Positions 7,482-15,623 of a DNA stretch of 64,000 bases are shown piece by piece. The stretch's first letter is position 1. Each line of letters opens with the position of its first letter. The notes under the pieces were generated by a model. That model searched no databases and was not told where the DNA came from. It was given only the letters and a program-made list of their open reading frames with translations. The stretch lies in contig JBGCEO010000088.1 of assembly GCA_045106475.1 (NCBI GenBank), forward strand, positions 1 through 64,000, written 5' to 3'. Both the position numbers and the translations under genes were made by a program. This stretch comes from Granulosicoccus sp045106475 (GTDB taxonomy: Bacteria; Pseudomonadota; Gammaproteobacteria; Granulosicoccales; Granulosicoccaceae).

Positions 7482-10025
7482 ATGCTAATACGCATACCAC
7501 TGAGGCTTCAAATTGGCCTATCGTTTTCTGTTCTGTTAGGACTGCTAGTAGTGGTTGCTGGTAGCGCGTTGATGGGTGTTAAACAGTTGTCGGACAACGT
7601 GGTAACCTACCGCGGATTAGCTCGGGATACCAATCTAGCTAATGAGGTTCAATCAAACCTGCTATCGATGAGATTGAATATCAAGGATTACTTGATTTCG
7701 CATAGTGCTCATGATCTTGATCAGTACAATGAATACTTGAATTTGATGAACGGGTATCTGGATGAGGCCCTGGTGGAAATTCAGAAACCCGAACGTACAA
7801 AAAACGTAAAAAAAATCATTGAACTGCGTGATGACTATGTTCAAAGCTTTGAGAAAGTCATCGTTTTGATCAATCAGCAGGATACTGTTATAGAACCATT
7901 GATCAATGGGGTGGGACAGGAACTGCGTGAACATCTTACACTTATCATGAAGTCTGCGTTCGAAGATGCGGACGCATCTGCTGCCTATATGGCGGGGCGA
8001 GCACAGGAGCAATTGTTACTAGGTCGCCTATATGTGGCACGCTACACTGAAAACCATAGCCAGGCCGATTATGACAGAGCCCAGACAGAACTCCACTCAA
8101 ACCTGGGTGAAGCTCTATTGATGCTGGATACGGAATTGCAAGACCCTGAGAGGCGAAAATTGCTCATGCATGTACTGGATGATTATGCACAGTACATCGA
8201 TAGCGTTGACCAGCTCTACAATAACCTCACCGAACGATACAGTCTGGTCTTGGATGGCCTGGATAAGATCGGGCCAGAGATCGCGCAACTATCAGTGAGT
8301 GTAAAGCAATCAGTAAAATCTGAGCAAGATCGCTTAGGACCCAAGGTACAAGCCGAAAGTGAAAGTCTTTTTAGGAGCCTCGGTATGGCATCGGGTATTG
8401 CTGTGGTGCTTGGTGTCATTTTGGCATTTGTGCTGATACATGCTATCTGGCGTCCATTGGGCGCTGAACCATCTTTGTTGTTGGATCTGATTGGTCGCAT
8501 AGCCAAAGGAGATCTTAGTAGTGATATCAAAGACCAGAACAAAAAAATCAGTGGTGTCTTTGCTGGCATGCTGGAAATGCGTGATCAGCTAAACCACAAA
8601 CTGGAACTTGAGCGTAAGGCTGCTGCAGAAAACACACGTCTGCGCCAAGCGCTTGATAACACAAGTGCCAACGTGCTGGTTTCTGATAACGATCACAAGG
8701 TTATATATCTTAACGATGGCGCTGTTGCTTTGTTCAATGAGCTTGAGCGGGATATTCAGCTTGCGGTGGCGGACTTTTCGGCCTCGAGTTTACTGGAGCT
8801 GCCTGTTGAAGCCCTTTACTCACATGCGACTAGTAGTAATATCGATCTGGATTTGATTGACTCAACCTCCATTGAGGAGATCGAATTTGGCAAGCATTTT
8901 GTGCGGATCACGGCAAACCCAATAAGATCGGCAGATCAGAATGGTGAGCGGTTAGGAACAGTTTTCGAATGGATTGATCTCACTGAAGCGCGTAGTTCAG
9001 AGCGTGAAAAGAGTCGGCAAATCGAGCAGGAGCGTCAGGAATCAGTGATCATGAAAGAACATGTGTCTCAGATTCTAAGCGTTGTAAATTCTGCTGCTAA
9101 TGGAGATCTGACACAGAGAATTAGCATCGGCGGAGATGATGCAATAGGTCAGGTAGCGGCCTGTTTACAATCGTTTTTTGGTGAGCTTCGCGAAAGCCTT
9201 ACGACCATCGGAGAAACGGCTAAATCTCTAAAAACATCTTCTCGTGATCTTTCAGGCATAAATGAAAATCTCAACGATTCTGCTCAGGCGACTTCGTCAC
9301 AGGCCGATTTGGTTTCGTCAACTTCTGAAAAGATAAACGTGAATGTTTCTAGTGTTGCCACGGCCGTGTCTGAAATGACGGCAAGTGTACAAGAGATATC
9401 AAACAGCGCTGGAGAGGCGGCAAGTGTTGCTACCAAGGCTGTAAGCCTTGCTGAAAACACCGACGAACGAGTGAAGCAGCTCAGTGTCAGCAGTAAAGAT
9501 ATTGGTAACGTTATAAAGGTAATTAACTCAATTGCCGAACAGACCAATCTATTAGCTCTTAACGCAACAATCGAGGCTGCAAGGGCAGGTGAATCGGGAA
9601 AGGGGTTTGCTGTGGTTGCAAATGAGGTTAAAGAACTGGCCAAGCAGACTGCCGAGGCAACTGATGAGATTAGTCACAAAATTGCTACCATCCAGAATGA
9701 TAGTCAGCTTGCTGTCAATGCGATAGGCGATATCGGCCAAACCATTAGCAAGATCCATGAAATACAAACCAAAATCGCAAGTTCTGTAGAAGAGCAGACT
9801 GCTACCACGCTCGACATAAGCAAATCGGTTGCGGTTGCGGCTAGTGGTACAGAGGAGATTGCGCATAGTATTGCAAATGTAGCAAGAGAAGCAGTTAAAG
9901 CGCTGGACGATACTACTAATGCGCAGCAAGCGACCCGCGAGCAGGAAGAATTGGCTAACGCTCTTGATGATCTTGTTTCGCGTTTTAAGCTCGGAAAGAA
10001 TGATCAGTTTGAGCGCGCTGCCTAG
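7482..10025 (+). CDS. Methyl-accepting chemotaxis protein with HBM-like sensor and PAS
   Basis: This 847-residue inner-membrane chemoreceptor has TM1 at about residues 9-31 and a long all-helical periplasmic module of about 260 residues. That size and helical pattern fit a helical bimodular (HBM) ligand domain. TM2 lies at about 300-322, followed by a HAMP domain, a cytoplasmic PAS domain (about 385-505), a second HAMP-like segment, and the MA signalling domain. The CheA/CheW-binding hairpin tip (EQTNLLALNATIEAARAG) is intact near residue 690. There is no C-terminal CheR-tethering pentapeptide. No che genes lie nearby, so it is an orphan receptor feeding a pathway encoded elsewhere. The ligand is unknown; characterised HBM receptors bind TCA intermediates and related acids. 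Confidence 0.93.
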   Translation: MLIRIPLRLQIGLSFSVLLGLLVVVAGSALMGVKQLSDNVVTYRGLARDTNLANEVQSNLLSMRLNIKDYLISHSAHDLDQYNEYLNLMNGYLDEALVEIQKPERTKNVKKIIELRDDYVQSFEKVIVLINQQDTVIEPLINGVGQELREHLTLIMKSAFEDADASAAYMAGRAQEQLLLGRLYVARYTENHSQADYDRAQTELHSNLGEALLMLDTELQDPERRKLLMHVLDDYAQYIDSVDQLYNNLTERYSLVLDGLDKIGPEIAQLSVSVKQSVKSEQDRLGPKVQAESESLFRSLGMASGIAVVLGVILAFVLIHAIWRPLGAEPSLLLDLIGRIAKGDLSSDIKDQNKKISGVFAGMLEMRDQLNHKLELERKAAAENTRLRQALDNTSANVLVSDNDHKVIYLNDGAVALFNELERDIQLAVADFSASSLLELPVEALYSHATSSNIDLDLIDSTSIEEIEFGKHFVRITANPIRSADQNGERLGTVFEWIDLTEARSSEREKSRQIEQERQESVIMKEHVSQILSVVNSAANGDLTQRISIGGDDAIGQVAACLQSFFGELRESLTTIGETAKSLKTSSRDLSGINENLNDSAQATSSQADLVSSTSEKINVNVSSVATAVSEMTASVQEISNSAGEAASVATKAVSLAENTDERVKQLSVSSKDIGNVIKVINSIAEQTNLLALNATIEAARAGESGKGFAVVANEVKELAKQTAEATDEISHKIATIQNDSQLAVNAIGDIGQTISKIHEIQTKIASSVEEQTATTLDISKSVAVAASGTEEIAHSIANVAREAVKALDDTTNAQQATREQEELANALDDLVSRFKLGKNDQFERAA

Positions 10026-10576
10026 ACTATCGACTTAGCCATTTCTGTTTCTGCCAACAAAGGCCATTGCCTGTCTTTCGCTGATATATGCTCGGTGCTC
10101 ATTGGCCACGATACAGCAAGCGCTGGATCGTCGAATCGCAGCCCTCGTTCGCAGGATGGTGTATACATGCCAGAAACGAGGTAGATCACTTCAGTATTAT
10201 CCTCAAGGGTCTGGAAGCCGTGCGCGAAGTTGGCAGGCACAAACAAGGCAGTTCTATTTTCGGCTGTTAAGTTTATCTGGATGTGCTGTAGGTAGGTAGG
10301 TGAGTCAATTCTCAAATCAACAATCACGTCCACGATAGATCCACGCACACAGCGAATCAGTTTTGTTTCAGGCGCCGGGTCTACTTGGTAGTGCATTCCT
10401 CTCAGGGTGCCGGCATAGGCATTGAACGACATATTGGCTTGAACAACTTCGCTCTTTATGCCTAATTCGGCAAACTCGTCTTTACAAAATATCCGAGCAA
10501 AGAAGCCACGTTCGTCTTCAATTCTGGCGAGATCCACAACGAATGCGCCTTTAAGTTTCGTTTCTTTGAATTTCAT
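10022..10576 (-). CDS. rfbC: dTDP-4-dehydrorhamnose 3,5-epimerase family protein
   Basis: RmlC-type cupin of 184 residues from the chosen ATG at 10576. Diagnostic blocks are DERGFF near the N-terminus, TLRGMHYQ (containing the catalytic His), CVRGSIVDVIVDLR, and VPANFAHGF. The family converts dTDP-4-keto-6-deoxyglucose to the L-lyxo epimer in rhamnose synthesis, but isolated paralogues can act on other nucleotide sugars. No rmlA, rmlB or rmlD is present here. A TTG at 10603 would add nine residues that do not look like the family. It lies downstream of the Smr gene on the same strand, and its 3' end overlaps the stop of the convergent chemoreceptor gene by 4 bp. Confidence 0.85.
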   Translation of the reverse strand: MKFKETKLKGAFVVDLARIEDERGFFARIFCKDEFAELGIKSEVVQANMSFNAYAGTLRGMHYQVDPAPETKLIRCVRGSIVDVIVDLRIDSPTYLQHIQINLTAENRTALFVPANFAHGFQTLEDNTEVIYLVSGMYTPSCERGLRFDDPALAVSWPMSTEHISAKDRQWPLLAETEMAKSIV

Positions 10577-10605
10577 TAGGAGCCACTCAGTAATATTGAC
10601 CAAAC

Positions 10606-11151
10606 TCAGTTTTGGCGTTTTAACAAGACGTAAACGGCTCCGGTACCGCCATCATTCATGCGTGCAGAACAGAACGCTAGCACTTGTTTGTTACGTTGTA
10701 ACCACTGATTAACGGCAGGCTTGAGGCGCGGGGCCCGTTCACTGCTCTTGCGTCCCTTGCCGTGTATGACCCGCACGCATAGGTGACGCCGCTCTTGTGC
10801 CTCTACGAGAAAGCTGGAAAGCTCCTGACGCGCTTCTTCAACAGTTAATCCGTGCAGATCGATTTCGGATTGAATGGAGTAGCGACCGTTTTTTAGTTTT
10901 CTCAGTACAGCTCGTTGAACACCTGGCTGAGTATACGACAGGTGCTCGCCGGTCTCGAGCAGATCTGCCTCACTGAGGTTATCCAGCAATGACTCCATTA
11001 CGGAGCGATCGTCTTTGTCTGAGTGTCGTACAAGAGGTCTGGGAGGGCGTTTTTGGGTGTCGGCACGATCATTTTTGACGGTTTTAACATTGCCAACAGC
11101 CTCCCGAAAGAGGTCCTTGTCGTCATCGCTCACTGTTTTTTTTGCGCTCAC
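10606..11151 (-). CDS. Smr-domain endonuclease-like protein (SmrA/YdaL type)
   Basis: 181 residues. A charged, probably flexible N-terminal half is followed by a C-terminal Smr domain with the DLHG motif (about residue 99), IHGKGR, and NDGGTGAVYVLLKR. The GKGR/GGTGA pattern and N-terminal layout resemble E. coli YdaL (SmrA) more than SmrB. Smr domains nick DNA or cleave mRNA at stalled ribosomes, but the role of this subgroup is not settled. The start is GTG. It is transcribed divergently from msrB, with about 70 bp between, and is followed directly by the rfbC-like gene. Confidence 0.82.
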   Translation of the reverse strand: MSAKKTVSDDDKDLFREAVGNVKTVKNDRADTQKRPPRPLVRHSDKDDRSVMESLLDNLSEADLLETGEHLSYTQPGVQRAVLRKLKNGRYSIQSEIDLHGLTVEEARQELSSFLVEAQERRHLCVRVIHGKGRKSSERAPRLKPAVNQWLQRNKQVLAFCSARMNDGGTGAVYVLLKRQN

Positions 11152-11209
11152 ACCCCATTATACGGTGTCAGTGGGTAGGCTGATGGTTTACGATCTAGTT
11201 GACTAATAC

Positions 11210-11215
11210 GAGGTG
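11210..11215 (+). promoter_or_regulatory. Ribosome binding site that sets the msrB start
   Basis: GAGGTG lies six bases before the GTG at 11222. The alternative upstream GTG at 11213 overlaps this sequence and has no Shine-Dalgarno site of its own, so 11222 is the better start. Confidence 0.6.
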
Positions 11216-11221
11216 AAATTC

Positions 11222-11647
11222 GTGGCGCGTAAAGTAGAGAAATCCATAGAAGAATGGGCGAAAACGCTCACTCCCAACCAGCTGCAGGTGGCCAGGCAAA
11301 AAGGCACCGAGCGAGCCTTCACAGGCGAATACGACTCACACAAGGGCAATGGTGTTTATACCTGTGTCTGCTGTGGGGAGGCTCTGTTCGATTCTGCGCA
11401 TAAGTATGATTCTGGCAGTGGATGGCCCAGTTTTTATCAGCCGACCGATGCCTCGGTTATTGATGAGGAGAGCGATAACACGCTGGGTATGCGACGCACC
11501 GAAGTCATGTGCGATGCCTGCGGAGCCCATCTCGGGCATGTTTTTCCAGATGGTCCGCAGCCAACGGGCATGCGTTATTGCATCAATTCCGCATCGTTAA
11601 AATTTAAGGATCGAGCAGAGCTCGATGCGCAGGATGCATCCACATGA
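11222..11647 (+). CDS. msrB: Peptide-methionine (R)-S-oxide reductase, cytoplasmic
   Basis: 141 residues with no signal peptide. It carries the two zinc-binding CxxC pairs (CVCC and CDAC), the substrate block YDSGSGWPSF, GHVFPDGP, and the catalytic Cys in RYCINSASLKF. It reduces methionine-R-sulfoxide in proteins using thioredoxin. Its stop overlaps the ATG of a secreted thioredoxin-like protein (ATGA), so the two are translationally coupled. A second, exported MsrB is encoded at 60989, so this organism has separate cytoplasmic and envelope enzymes. Confidence 0.95.
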   Translation: MARKVEKSIEEWAKTLTPNQLQVARQKGTERAFTGEYDSHKGNGVYTCVCCGEALFDSAHKYDSGSGWPSFYQPTDASVIDEESDNTLGMRRTEVMCDACGAHLGHVFPDGPQPTGMRYCINSASLKFKDRAELDAQDAST

Positions 11648-12153
11648 TATTGCTCGCTCGGATGAGCAGATACACTCTGCTGTCGTGGATTTCATTGGCC
11701 TTCTTTAGTACTGCAACCCAAGCTGATGTCAGCCTCAAACAAGTAGAGCGAAATTTGCCGGAGTTTCAGTTGCAATCAGTAGCGGATGAACTCTGGAAAG
11801 AGGGATCACTTGAAGGTAAGCCCTGGGTGATCAATTTCTGGGCAACCTGGTGCCCACCTTGTATCGAAGAGATTCCTTCGATGAATGCCGCGTGGGACGT
11901 TCTGGAAGAGGAAGGTTTTGGAATGTTGGCAATCAATGCCGGGGAGGGCAGGATCGCTGTTGAAAAATTTCTGGAGACCGTTCCGATCGATTTTCCAGTT
12001 TTACTGGGTGGTAACGACAGCTTGCCCAACTGGTCAGTGCGCGCTTTACCAACCACTATCGTTGTTGATAAAAACGGGAAGGTTATTTTCGAAGCCCTTG
12101 GACCAAGAGAATGGGATGACGAGGAGTTGTTGCAGCGTTTAGCCGATCTATAG
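11644..12153 (+). CDS. TlpA/ResA-like periplasmic thioredoxin
   Basis: 169 residues with an N-terminal hydrophobic signal ending around residues 25-28 (TQA). A thioredoxin fold follows, with the active site WATWCPPC (about residue 65). The later block ALPTTIVVDKNGK holds the cis-proline. Such proteins reduce disulfides in the periplasm, for example in cytochrome c maturation or in supplying electrons to envelope enzymes. Overlap with msrB suggests a role in sulfur redox repair. It might recycle the exported MsrA and MsrB found elsewhere in the window, but that is inference. Confidence 0.88.
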   Translation: MILLARMSRYTLLSWISLAFFSTATQADVSLKQVERNLPEFQLQSVADELWKEGSLEGKPWVINFWATWCPPCIEEIPSMNAAWDVLEEEGFGMLAINAGEGRIAVEKFLETVPIDFPVLLGGNDSLPNWSVRALPTTIVVDKNGKVIFEALGPREWDDEELLQRLADL

Positions 12154-12163
12154 GAATGCAAAA

Positions 12164-12196
12164 TTACCAGACAGCATTCCAAATGCTGTCCGGTAA
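12164..12196. terminator. Hairpin between convergent genes
   Basis: A 15-bp stem with one A-C mismatch (TTACCAGACAGCATT / AATGCTGTCCGGTAA) closes a 3-base loop. It lies between the thioredoxin stop and the acs stop, which face each other. There is no clear T-run, so it may act as a shared hairpin or transcript-end stabiliser. Confidence 0.65.
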
Positions 12197-12225
12197 CTGA
12201 GTCAAAGGTACCTACTAGCTAAGCA

Positions 12226-14163
12226 CTAGCTGTTTGCACGGTTTTCCACTAGTCCGTCAACGACTCCTGGATCCGCCAGTGTGGACGTGTCGCCGAGGCT
12301 ATCCACTTCGTTCTCGGCAATCTTGCGCAGTATGCGACGCATGATTTTTCCTGAGCGGGTCTTTGGTAGTCCTGGTGCCCATTGCAATAAATCTGGAGTT
12401 GCAATCGGACCGATTTCGCCACGAACATGTTTGACCAGCTCTGCTTTTAATTCGTCCGAAGGTTCAATACCGTTCATTAAAGTCACATAGGCATAGATGC
12501 CCTGACCCTTTATTTCATGCGGATAACCCACCACGGCGGCTTCTGCTACCGCATCATGCAACACCAGAGCACTCTCTATCTCAGCGGTACCTAAACGATG
12601 ACCGGAAACGTTTAATACATCATCGACACGACCTGTTATCCAGAAATACCCATCCGCGTCACGGCGTGCACCATCTCCTGTGAAATAGTAACCCGGATAC
12701 ATGGCGAAGTATGTTTCCTTGAACCGCTCATGGTTGCCATAGACTGAACGCATCATGCCTGGCCAGGGTCGAGTGATAACCAGATTGCCCGAAGCTTCAC
12801 CTTCAAGAATGTTGCCTTCTTCGTCTACCAACTCGGGTACCACCCCAAAAAACGGTTTGGTTGCAGATCCCGGTTTCAAATCAGTCGCTCCAGGCAATGG
12901 AGAGATGAGTATGCCGCCGGTTTCAGTTTGCCACCAGGTATCTACTACCGGACAACGCGATTCGCCAACTACTTGCGAATACCATTCCCAGGCTTCTGGG
13001 TTTATGGGTTCACCGACACTACCCAGCAAGCGCAGTGAGCTGCGATCAACCGAGGTTACCGCTTCGTCGCCCTGTGCCATTAAGGCGCGAATAGCAGTGG
13101 GAGCTGTATAGAAAGTATTAACTTTGTGTTTTTCGATAACCTCCCAGAATCGGCTGACAGATGGGTAGGTTGGTATTCCCTCAAACATTAACGTAGTGGC
13201 ACCGTTGGCCAGTGGGCCATACACGATGTAGGAATGGCCTGTTACCCAACCTACGTCAGCCGTACACCAATAAATATCCCCATCCTTGTAGTCGAAAACA
13301 TACTTGTGTGTCATGGAGGCGTACAGGATGTACCCGCCACTGGTATGCAATACACCTTTTGGTGTTCCGGTCGAGCCTGAGGTATAAAGAATAAAGAGAG
13401 GATCTTCGGCATCCATCTCAACAGCAGGGCAATCGTTGGATGCGCCTGAAATCAGTTCGTGGTACCACAAATCGCGACCGTCTTTCCATTCCACGTCCTC
13501 TCCACCGCGCTTGACTACGACCATGCGTTTTACGCAATCAGTCTTTTCGCAGGCAATATCGGCGTTGGCCTTTAGAGGTACCTTTCGGCCTCCCCTTAAG
13601 CCTTGATCAGCGGTGATAACAATAGAACAGGCAGAATCATTGATACGATCTTTGAGTGCGTCGGGTGAGAATCCGCCGAATACGATGGAATGCACTGCTC
13701 CGATACGTGCACACGAAAGCATGGCAACTGCCGCTTCTGGAATCATGGGCATGTAGATACAGACTCTATCGCCCTTTTTGACGCCGATTCCTTTTAGGGC
13801 GTTAGAAAACCTGCAAACCTCATCATGAAGTTCACGGTAGCTAATCTCCCGTGATTCTTCCGGATTGTCGCCCTCCCAGATGATTGCCGTTTGATCCGCA
13901 CGCTTTTCCAGATGCCGATCAAGGCAGTTGTAGGATACGTTTACTTTAGCGCCGTTAAACCAACTGATATTGGCTTTGTGGAAATCCCACTCCTGCACCG
14001 TATCCCAGGGCTTAAACCAATCAATGAACTCTTCTGCTTTTTCAGCCCAGAACGCATCAGAATCATCAATTGATCGAGCGTACATCTCGCTGTACTGCTC
14101 TGTATTGATATGTGCGGCTTCTGCAAGCTCGCTCGGTACGGGGTAGATTCGGTCTGTCGACAT
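12226..14163 (-). CDS. acs: Acetyl-CoA synthetase
   Basis: 645 residues, full length for Acs. It activates acetate to acetyl-AMP and then acetyl-CoA. The AMP-binding P-loop YTSGSTGTPKG is near residue 262. The aromatic/Trp acetate-pocket region (VDTWWQTETG) is present. The C-terminal GLPKTRSGKIMRR block holds the Lys that is acetylated in homologues to switch the enzyme off. It is directly followed upstream by the CbrB/CbrA-like pair on the same strand but has its own likely promoter in the 125-bp gap. This position is notable because SLC5-type sensor kinases (CrbS, CbrA) are known to affect acetate and carbon use in other gammaproteobacteria. Confidence 0.97.
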   Translation of the reverse strand: MSTDRIYPVPSELAEAAHINTEQYSEMYARSIDDSDAFWAEKAEEFIDWFKPWDTVQEWDFHKANISWFNGAKVNVSYNCLDRHLEKRADQTAIIWEGDNPEESREISYRELHDEVCRFSNALKGIGVKKGDRVCIYMPMIPEAAVAMLSCARIGAVHSIVFGGFSPDALKDRINDSACSIVITADQGLRGGRKVPLKANADIACEKTDCVKRMVVVKRGGEDVEWKDGRDLWYHELISGASNDCPAVEMDAEDPLFILYTSGSTGTPKGVLHTSGGYILYASMTHKYVFDYKDGDIYWCTADVGWVTGHSYIVYGPLANGATTLMFEGIPTYPSVSRFWEVIEKHKVNTFYTAPTAIRALMAQGDEAVTSVDRSSLRLLGSVGEPINPEAWEWYSQVVGESRCPVVDTWWQTETGGILISPLPGATDLKPGSATKPFFGVVPELVDEEGNILEGEASGNLVITRPWPGMMRSVYGNHERFKETYFAMYPGYYFTGDGARRDADGYFWITGRVDDVLNVSGHRLGTAEIESALVLHDAVAEAAVVGYPHEIKGQGIYAYVTLMNGIEPSDELKAELVKHVRGEIGPIATPDLLQWAPGLPKTRSGKIMRRILRKIAENEVDSLGDTSTLADPGVVDGLVENRANS

Positions 14164-14194
14164 ATTATGGTTACACTTTACATTCGATGCGCGC

Positions 14195-14222
14195 AGTTTA
14201 CCTTCCAGAAAGAATCAGTCAA
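14195..14222 (-). promoter_or_regulatory. Probable sigma-70 promoter of acs
   Basis: Read on the minus strand: TTGACT (14222-14217), a 16-bp spacer, then TAAACT (14200-14195), about 30 bases before the acs ATG. A very AT-rich stretch with an A9 run (14230-14272) lies just upstream and could serve as an UP element. No sigma-54 GG/GC element was noticed. Confidence 0.45.
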
Positions 14223-14288
14223 ATACAACGCAAAAAAAAACTTAATATATTGAAATATATAGATAAAATTTAGGCTTGCGCTAAGAAT

Positions 14289-15623
14289 TTAGGTTTGCGG
14301 TGAGCTTGACAGATCCTCATTTGTAGTGCGCGGCAGAGACATTTTCTGACGCCGTTCCCAAAGCGCCTTGCGGCTGATGCCCAATCTTGACGCCAGTTCT
14401 GTCTCTGATAGAGTATTTTGGTTTCTCAGAACGAAGTACCGAAAATACTCGTCCAGATTTAGGTCGCGGGAGCCGTTCGCACTGTCGCCAATGCCCAGAT
14501 CATCCACAGTCAAGGTGTTTTTTCTTGCTACCAGCACGGCTCGAGTGAGCATGCTATCCAGTTCTGTGACGTTACCCGGCCAGTCGTTAGCCGTTAGTGC
14601 AGCCTCGGCATCTGGTGCTAGTTTCAGGTTCTTGAGCGCGTGCCGTCGCTCAAGAGCGCCTAGTGTCTGGTAGGCCAAAGGCAGGATGTCTTTGCGACGC
14701 ATCCGCAATGGAGGCAGCTCTATCTGATCGCCGGCAAACAAATCAGCTAATTCTTGAGTGAGAGAGTCGCTTTTAATCAACGTATCGATGGGTTCGTGGG
14801 CAATCGAAAGCACGCGTACGTTCACAATCCGCTGTCGACCACCATCGGATGCGCTTATCCTGCCTTTGGTGAGTACGCCCGCCAATTGATTTTGCACAGA
14901 TGCATCGAATGTCTCGGGGTGCCGAAGCACAATTGTGCCATTCTGAGCCGCCTGTAATAGTCCGCCAGGCGGAAGCTCTCCGCGATGTATCTCGCTATTA
15001 CTACCAAGGAGCAACGCTATATCGCTTGCACTGTTTCCAGCGCCCACATCTGCGACAACAAAAGGTGCATCGGATCGATCGCTGTTTGCATGAATGGCTC
15101 TCGCCATACCCTCCCGATCAGTTCCTTTCTCACCGTATAGGTGCAGGTAACGGCGAGATTCTTTCATCGGTAACAGTGAGGCCAAAATAGTTTCCATCAC
15201 CGTTCCTTGCACATGACGTTCGGCTGGCTGTATGCGTTGAACATCAAGACGCAGCGCACGATTTTGCGCTTGCATTAAGTTTTGCATCAGTGATCTTTCG
15301 ATTACCATCAGCAATTCATCATGATCAAAGGGTTTTGCGATGTAATCGATTGCGCCATGACGCATCGCATCGACTGCGGATCGAACACTTGCATGGCTGG
15401 TCATGATGACAACTGGAGCTGGATCCGCCAATGGAATGATGGAGGTGCCTTCCGCCCCGGGCAGACGTAAATCTGCCAAGACTAGATCAAAAGATTGTGG
15501 TTGTAGTTTTATCGCCTCTTCGACCGTGGACACTGCACATACATCATAGTGGTTGCGCTCAAGCAGGCGAGTTAGCGCTTTGAGAATGACCTCTTCATCT
15601 TCAACCAGTAGTAATCGTTTCAT
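14289..15623 (-). CDS. cbrB: CbrB-like response regulator with degenerate AAA+ domain
   Basis: 444 residues. The receiver domain (about 1-120) is intact, with Asp in DLVLADLRLPG and Lys in IAKPFDHDE. The C-terminus (LDEYFRYFV ... ELASRLGISRKALWERR) is a Fis-type helix-turn-helix very like Pseudomonas CbrB. The central region has the length of an NtrC AAA+ domain but has lost its motifs: the Walker A position reads GEKGTDRE instead of GESGTGKE, GAFTGA is absent, Walker B reads TIVLRHPE instead of TLFLDEIG, and sensor II GNVRE has become GNVTE. It therefore cannot be a normal sigma-54 activator ATPase and probably acts as a plain DNA-binding regulator. It overlaps the kinase gene by ATGA. Confidence 0.88.
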   Translation of the reverse strand: MKRLLLVEDEEVILKALTRLLERNHYDVCAVSTVEEAIKLQPQSFDLVLADLRLPGAEGTSIIPLADPAPVVIMTSHASVRSAVDAMRHGAIDYIAKPFDHDELLMVIERSLMQNLMQAQNRALRLDVQRIQPAERHVQGTVMETILASLLPMKESRRYLHLYGEKGTDREGMARAIHANSDRSDAPFVVADVGAGNSASDIALLLGSNSEIHRGELPPGGLLQAAQNGTIVLRHPETFDASVQNQLAGVLTKGRISASDGGRQRIVNVRVLSIAHEPIDTLIKSDSLTQELADLFAGDQIELPPLRMRRKDILPLAYQTLGALERRHALKNLKLAPDAEAALTANDWPGNVTELDSMLTRAVLVARKNTLTVDDLGIGDSANGSRDLNLDEYFRYFVLRNQNTLSETELASRLGISRKALWERRQKMSLPRTTNEDLSSSPQT

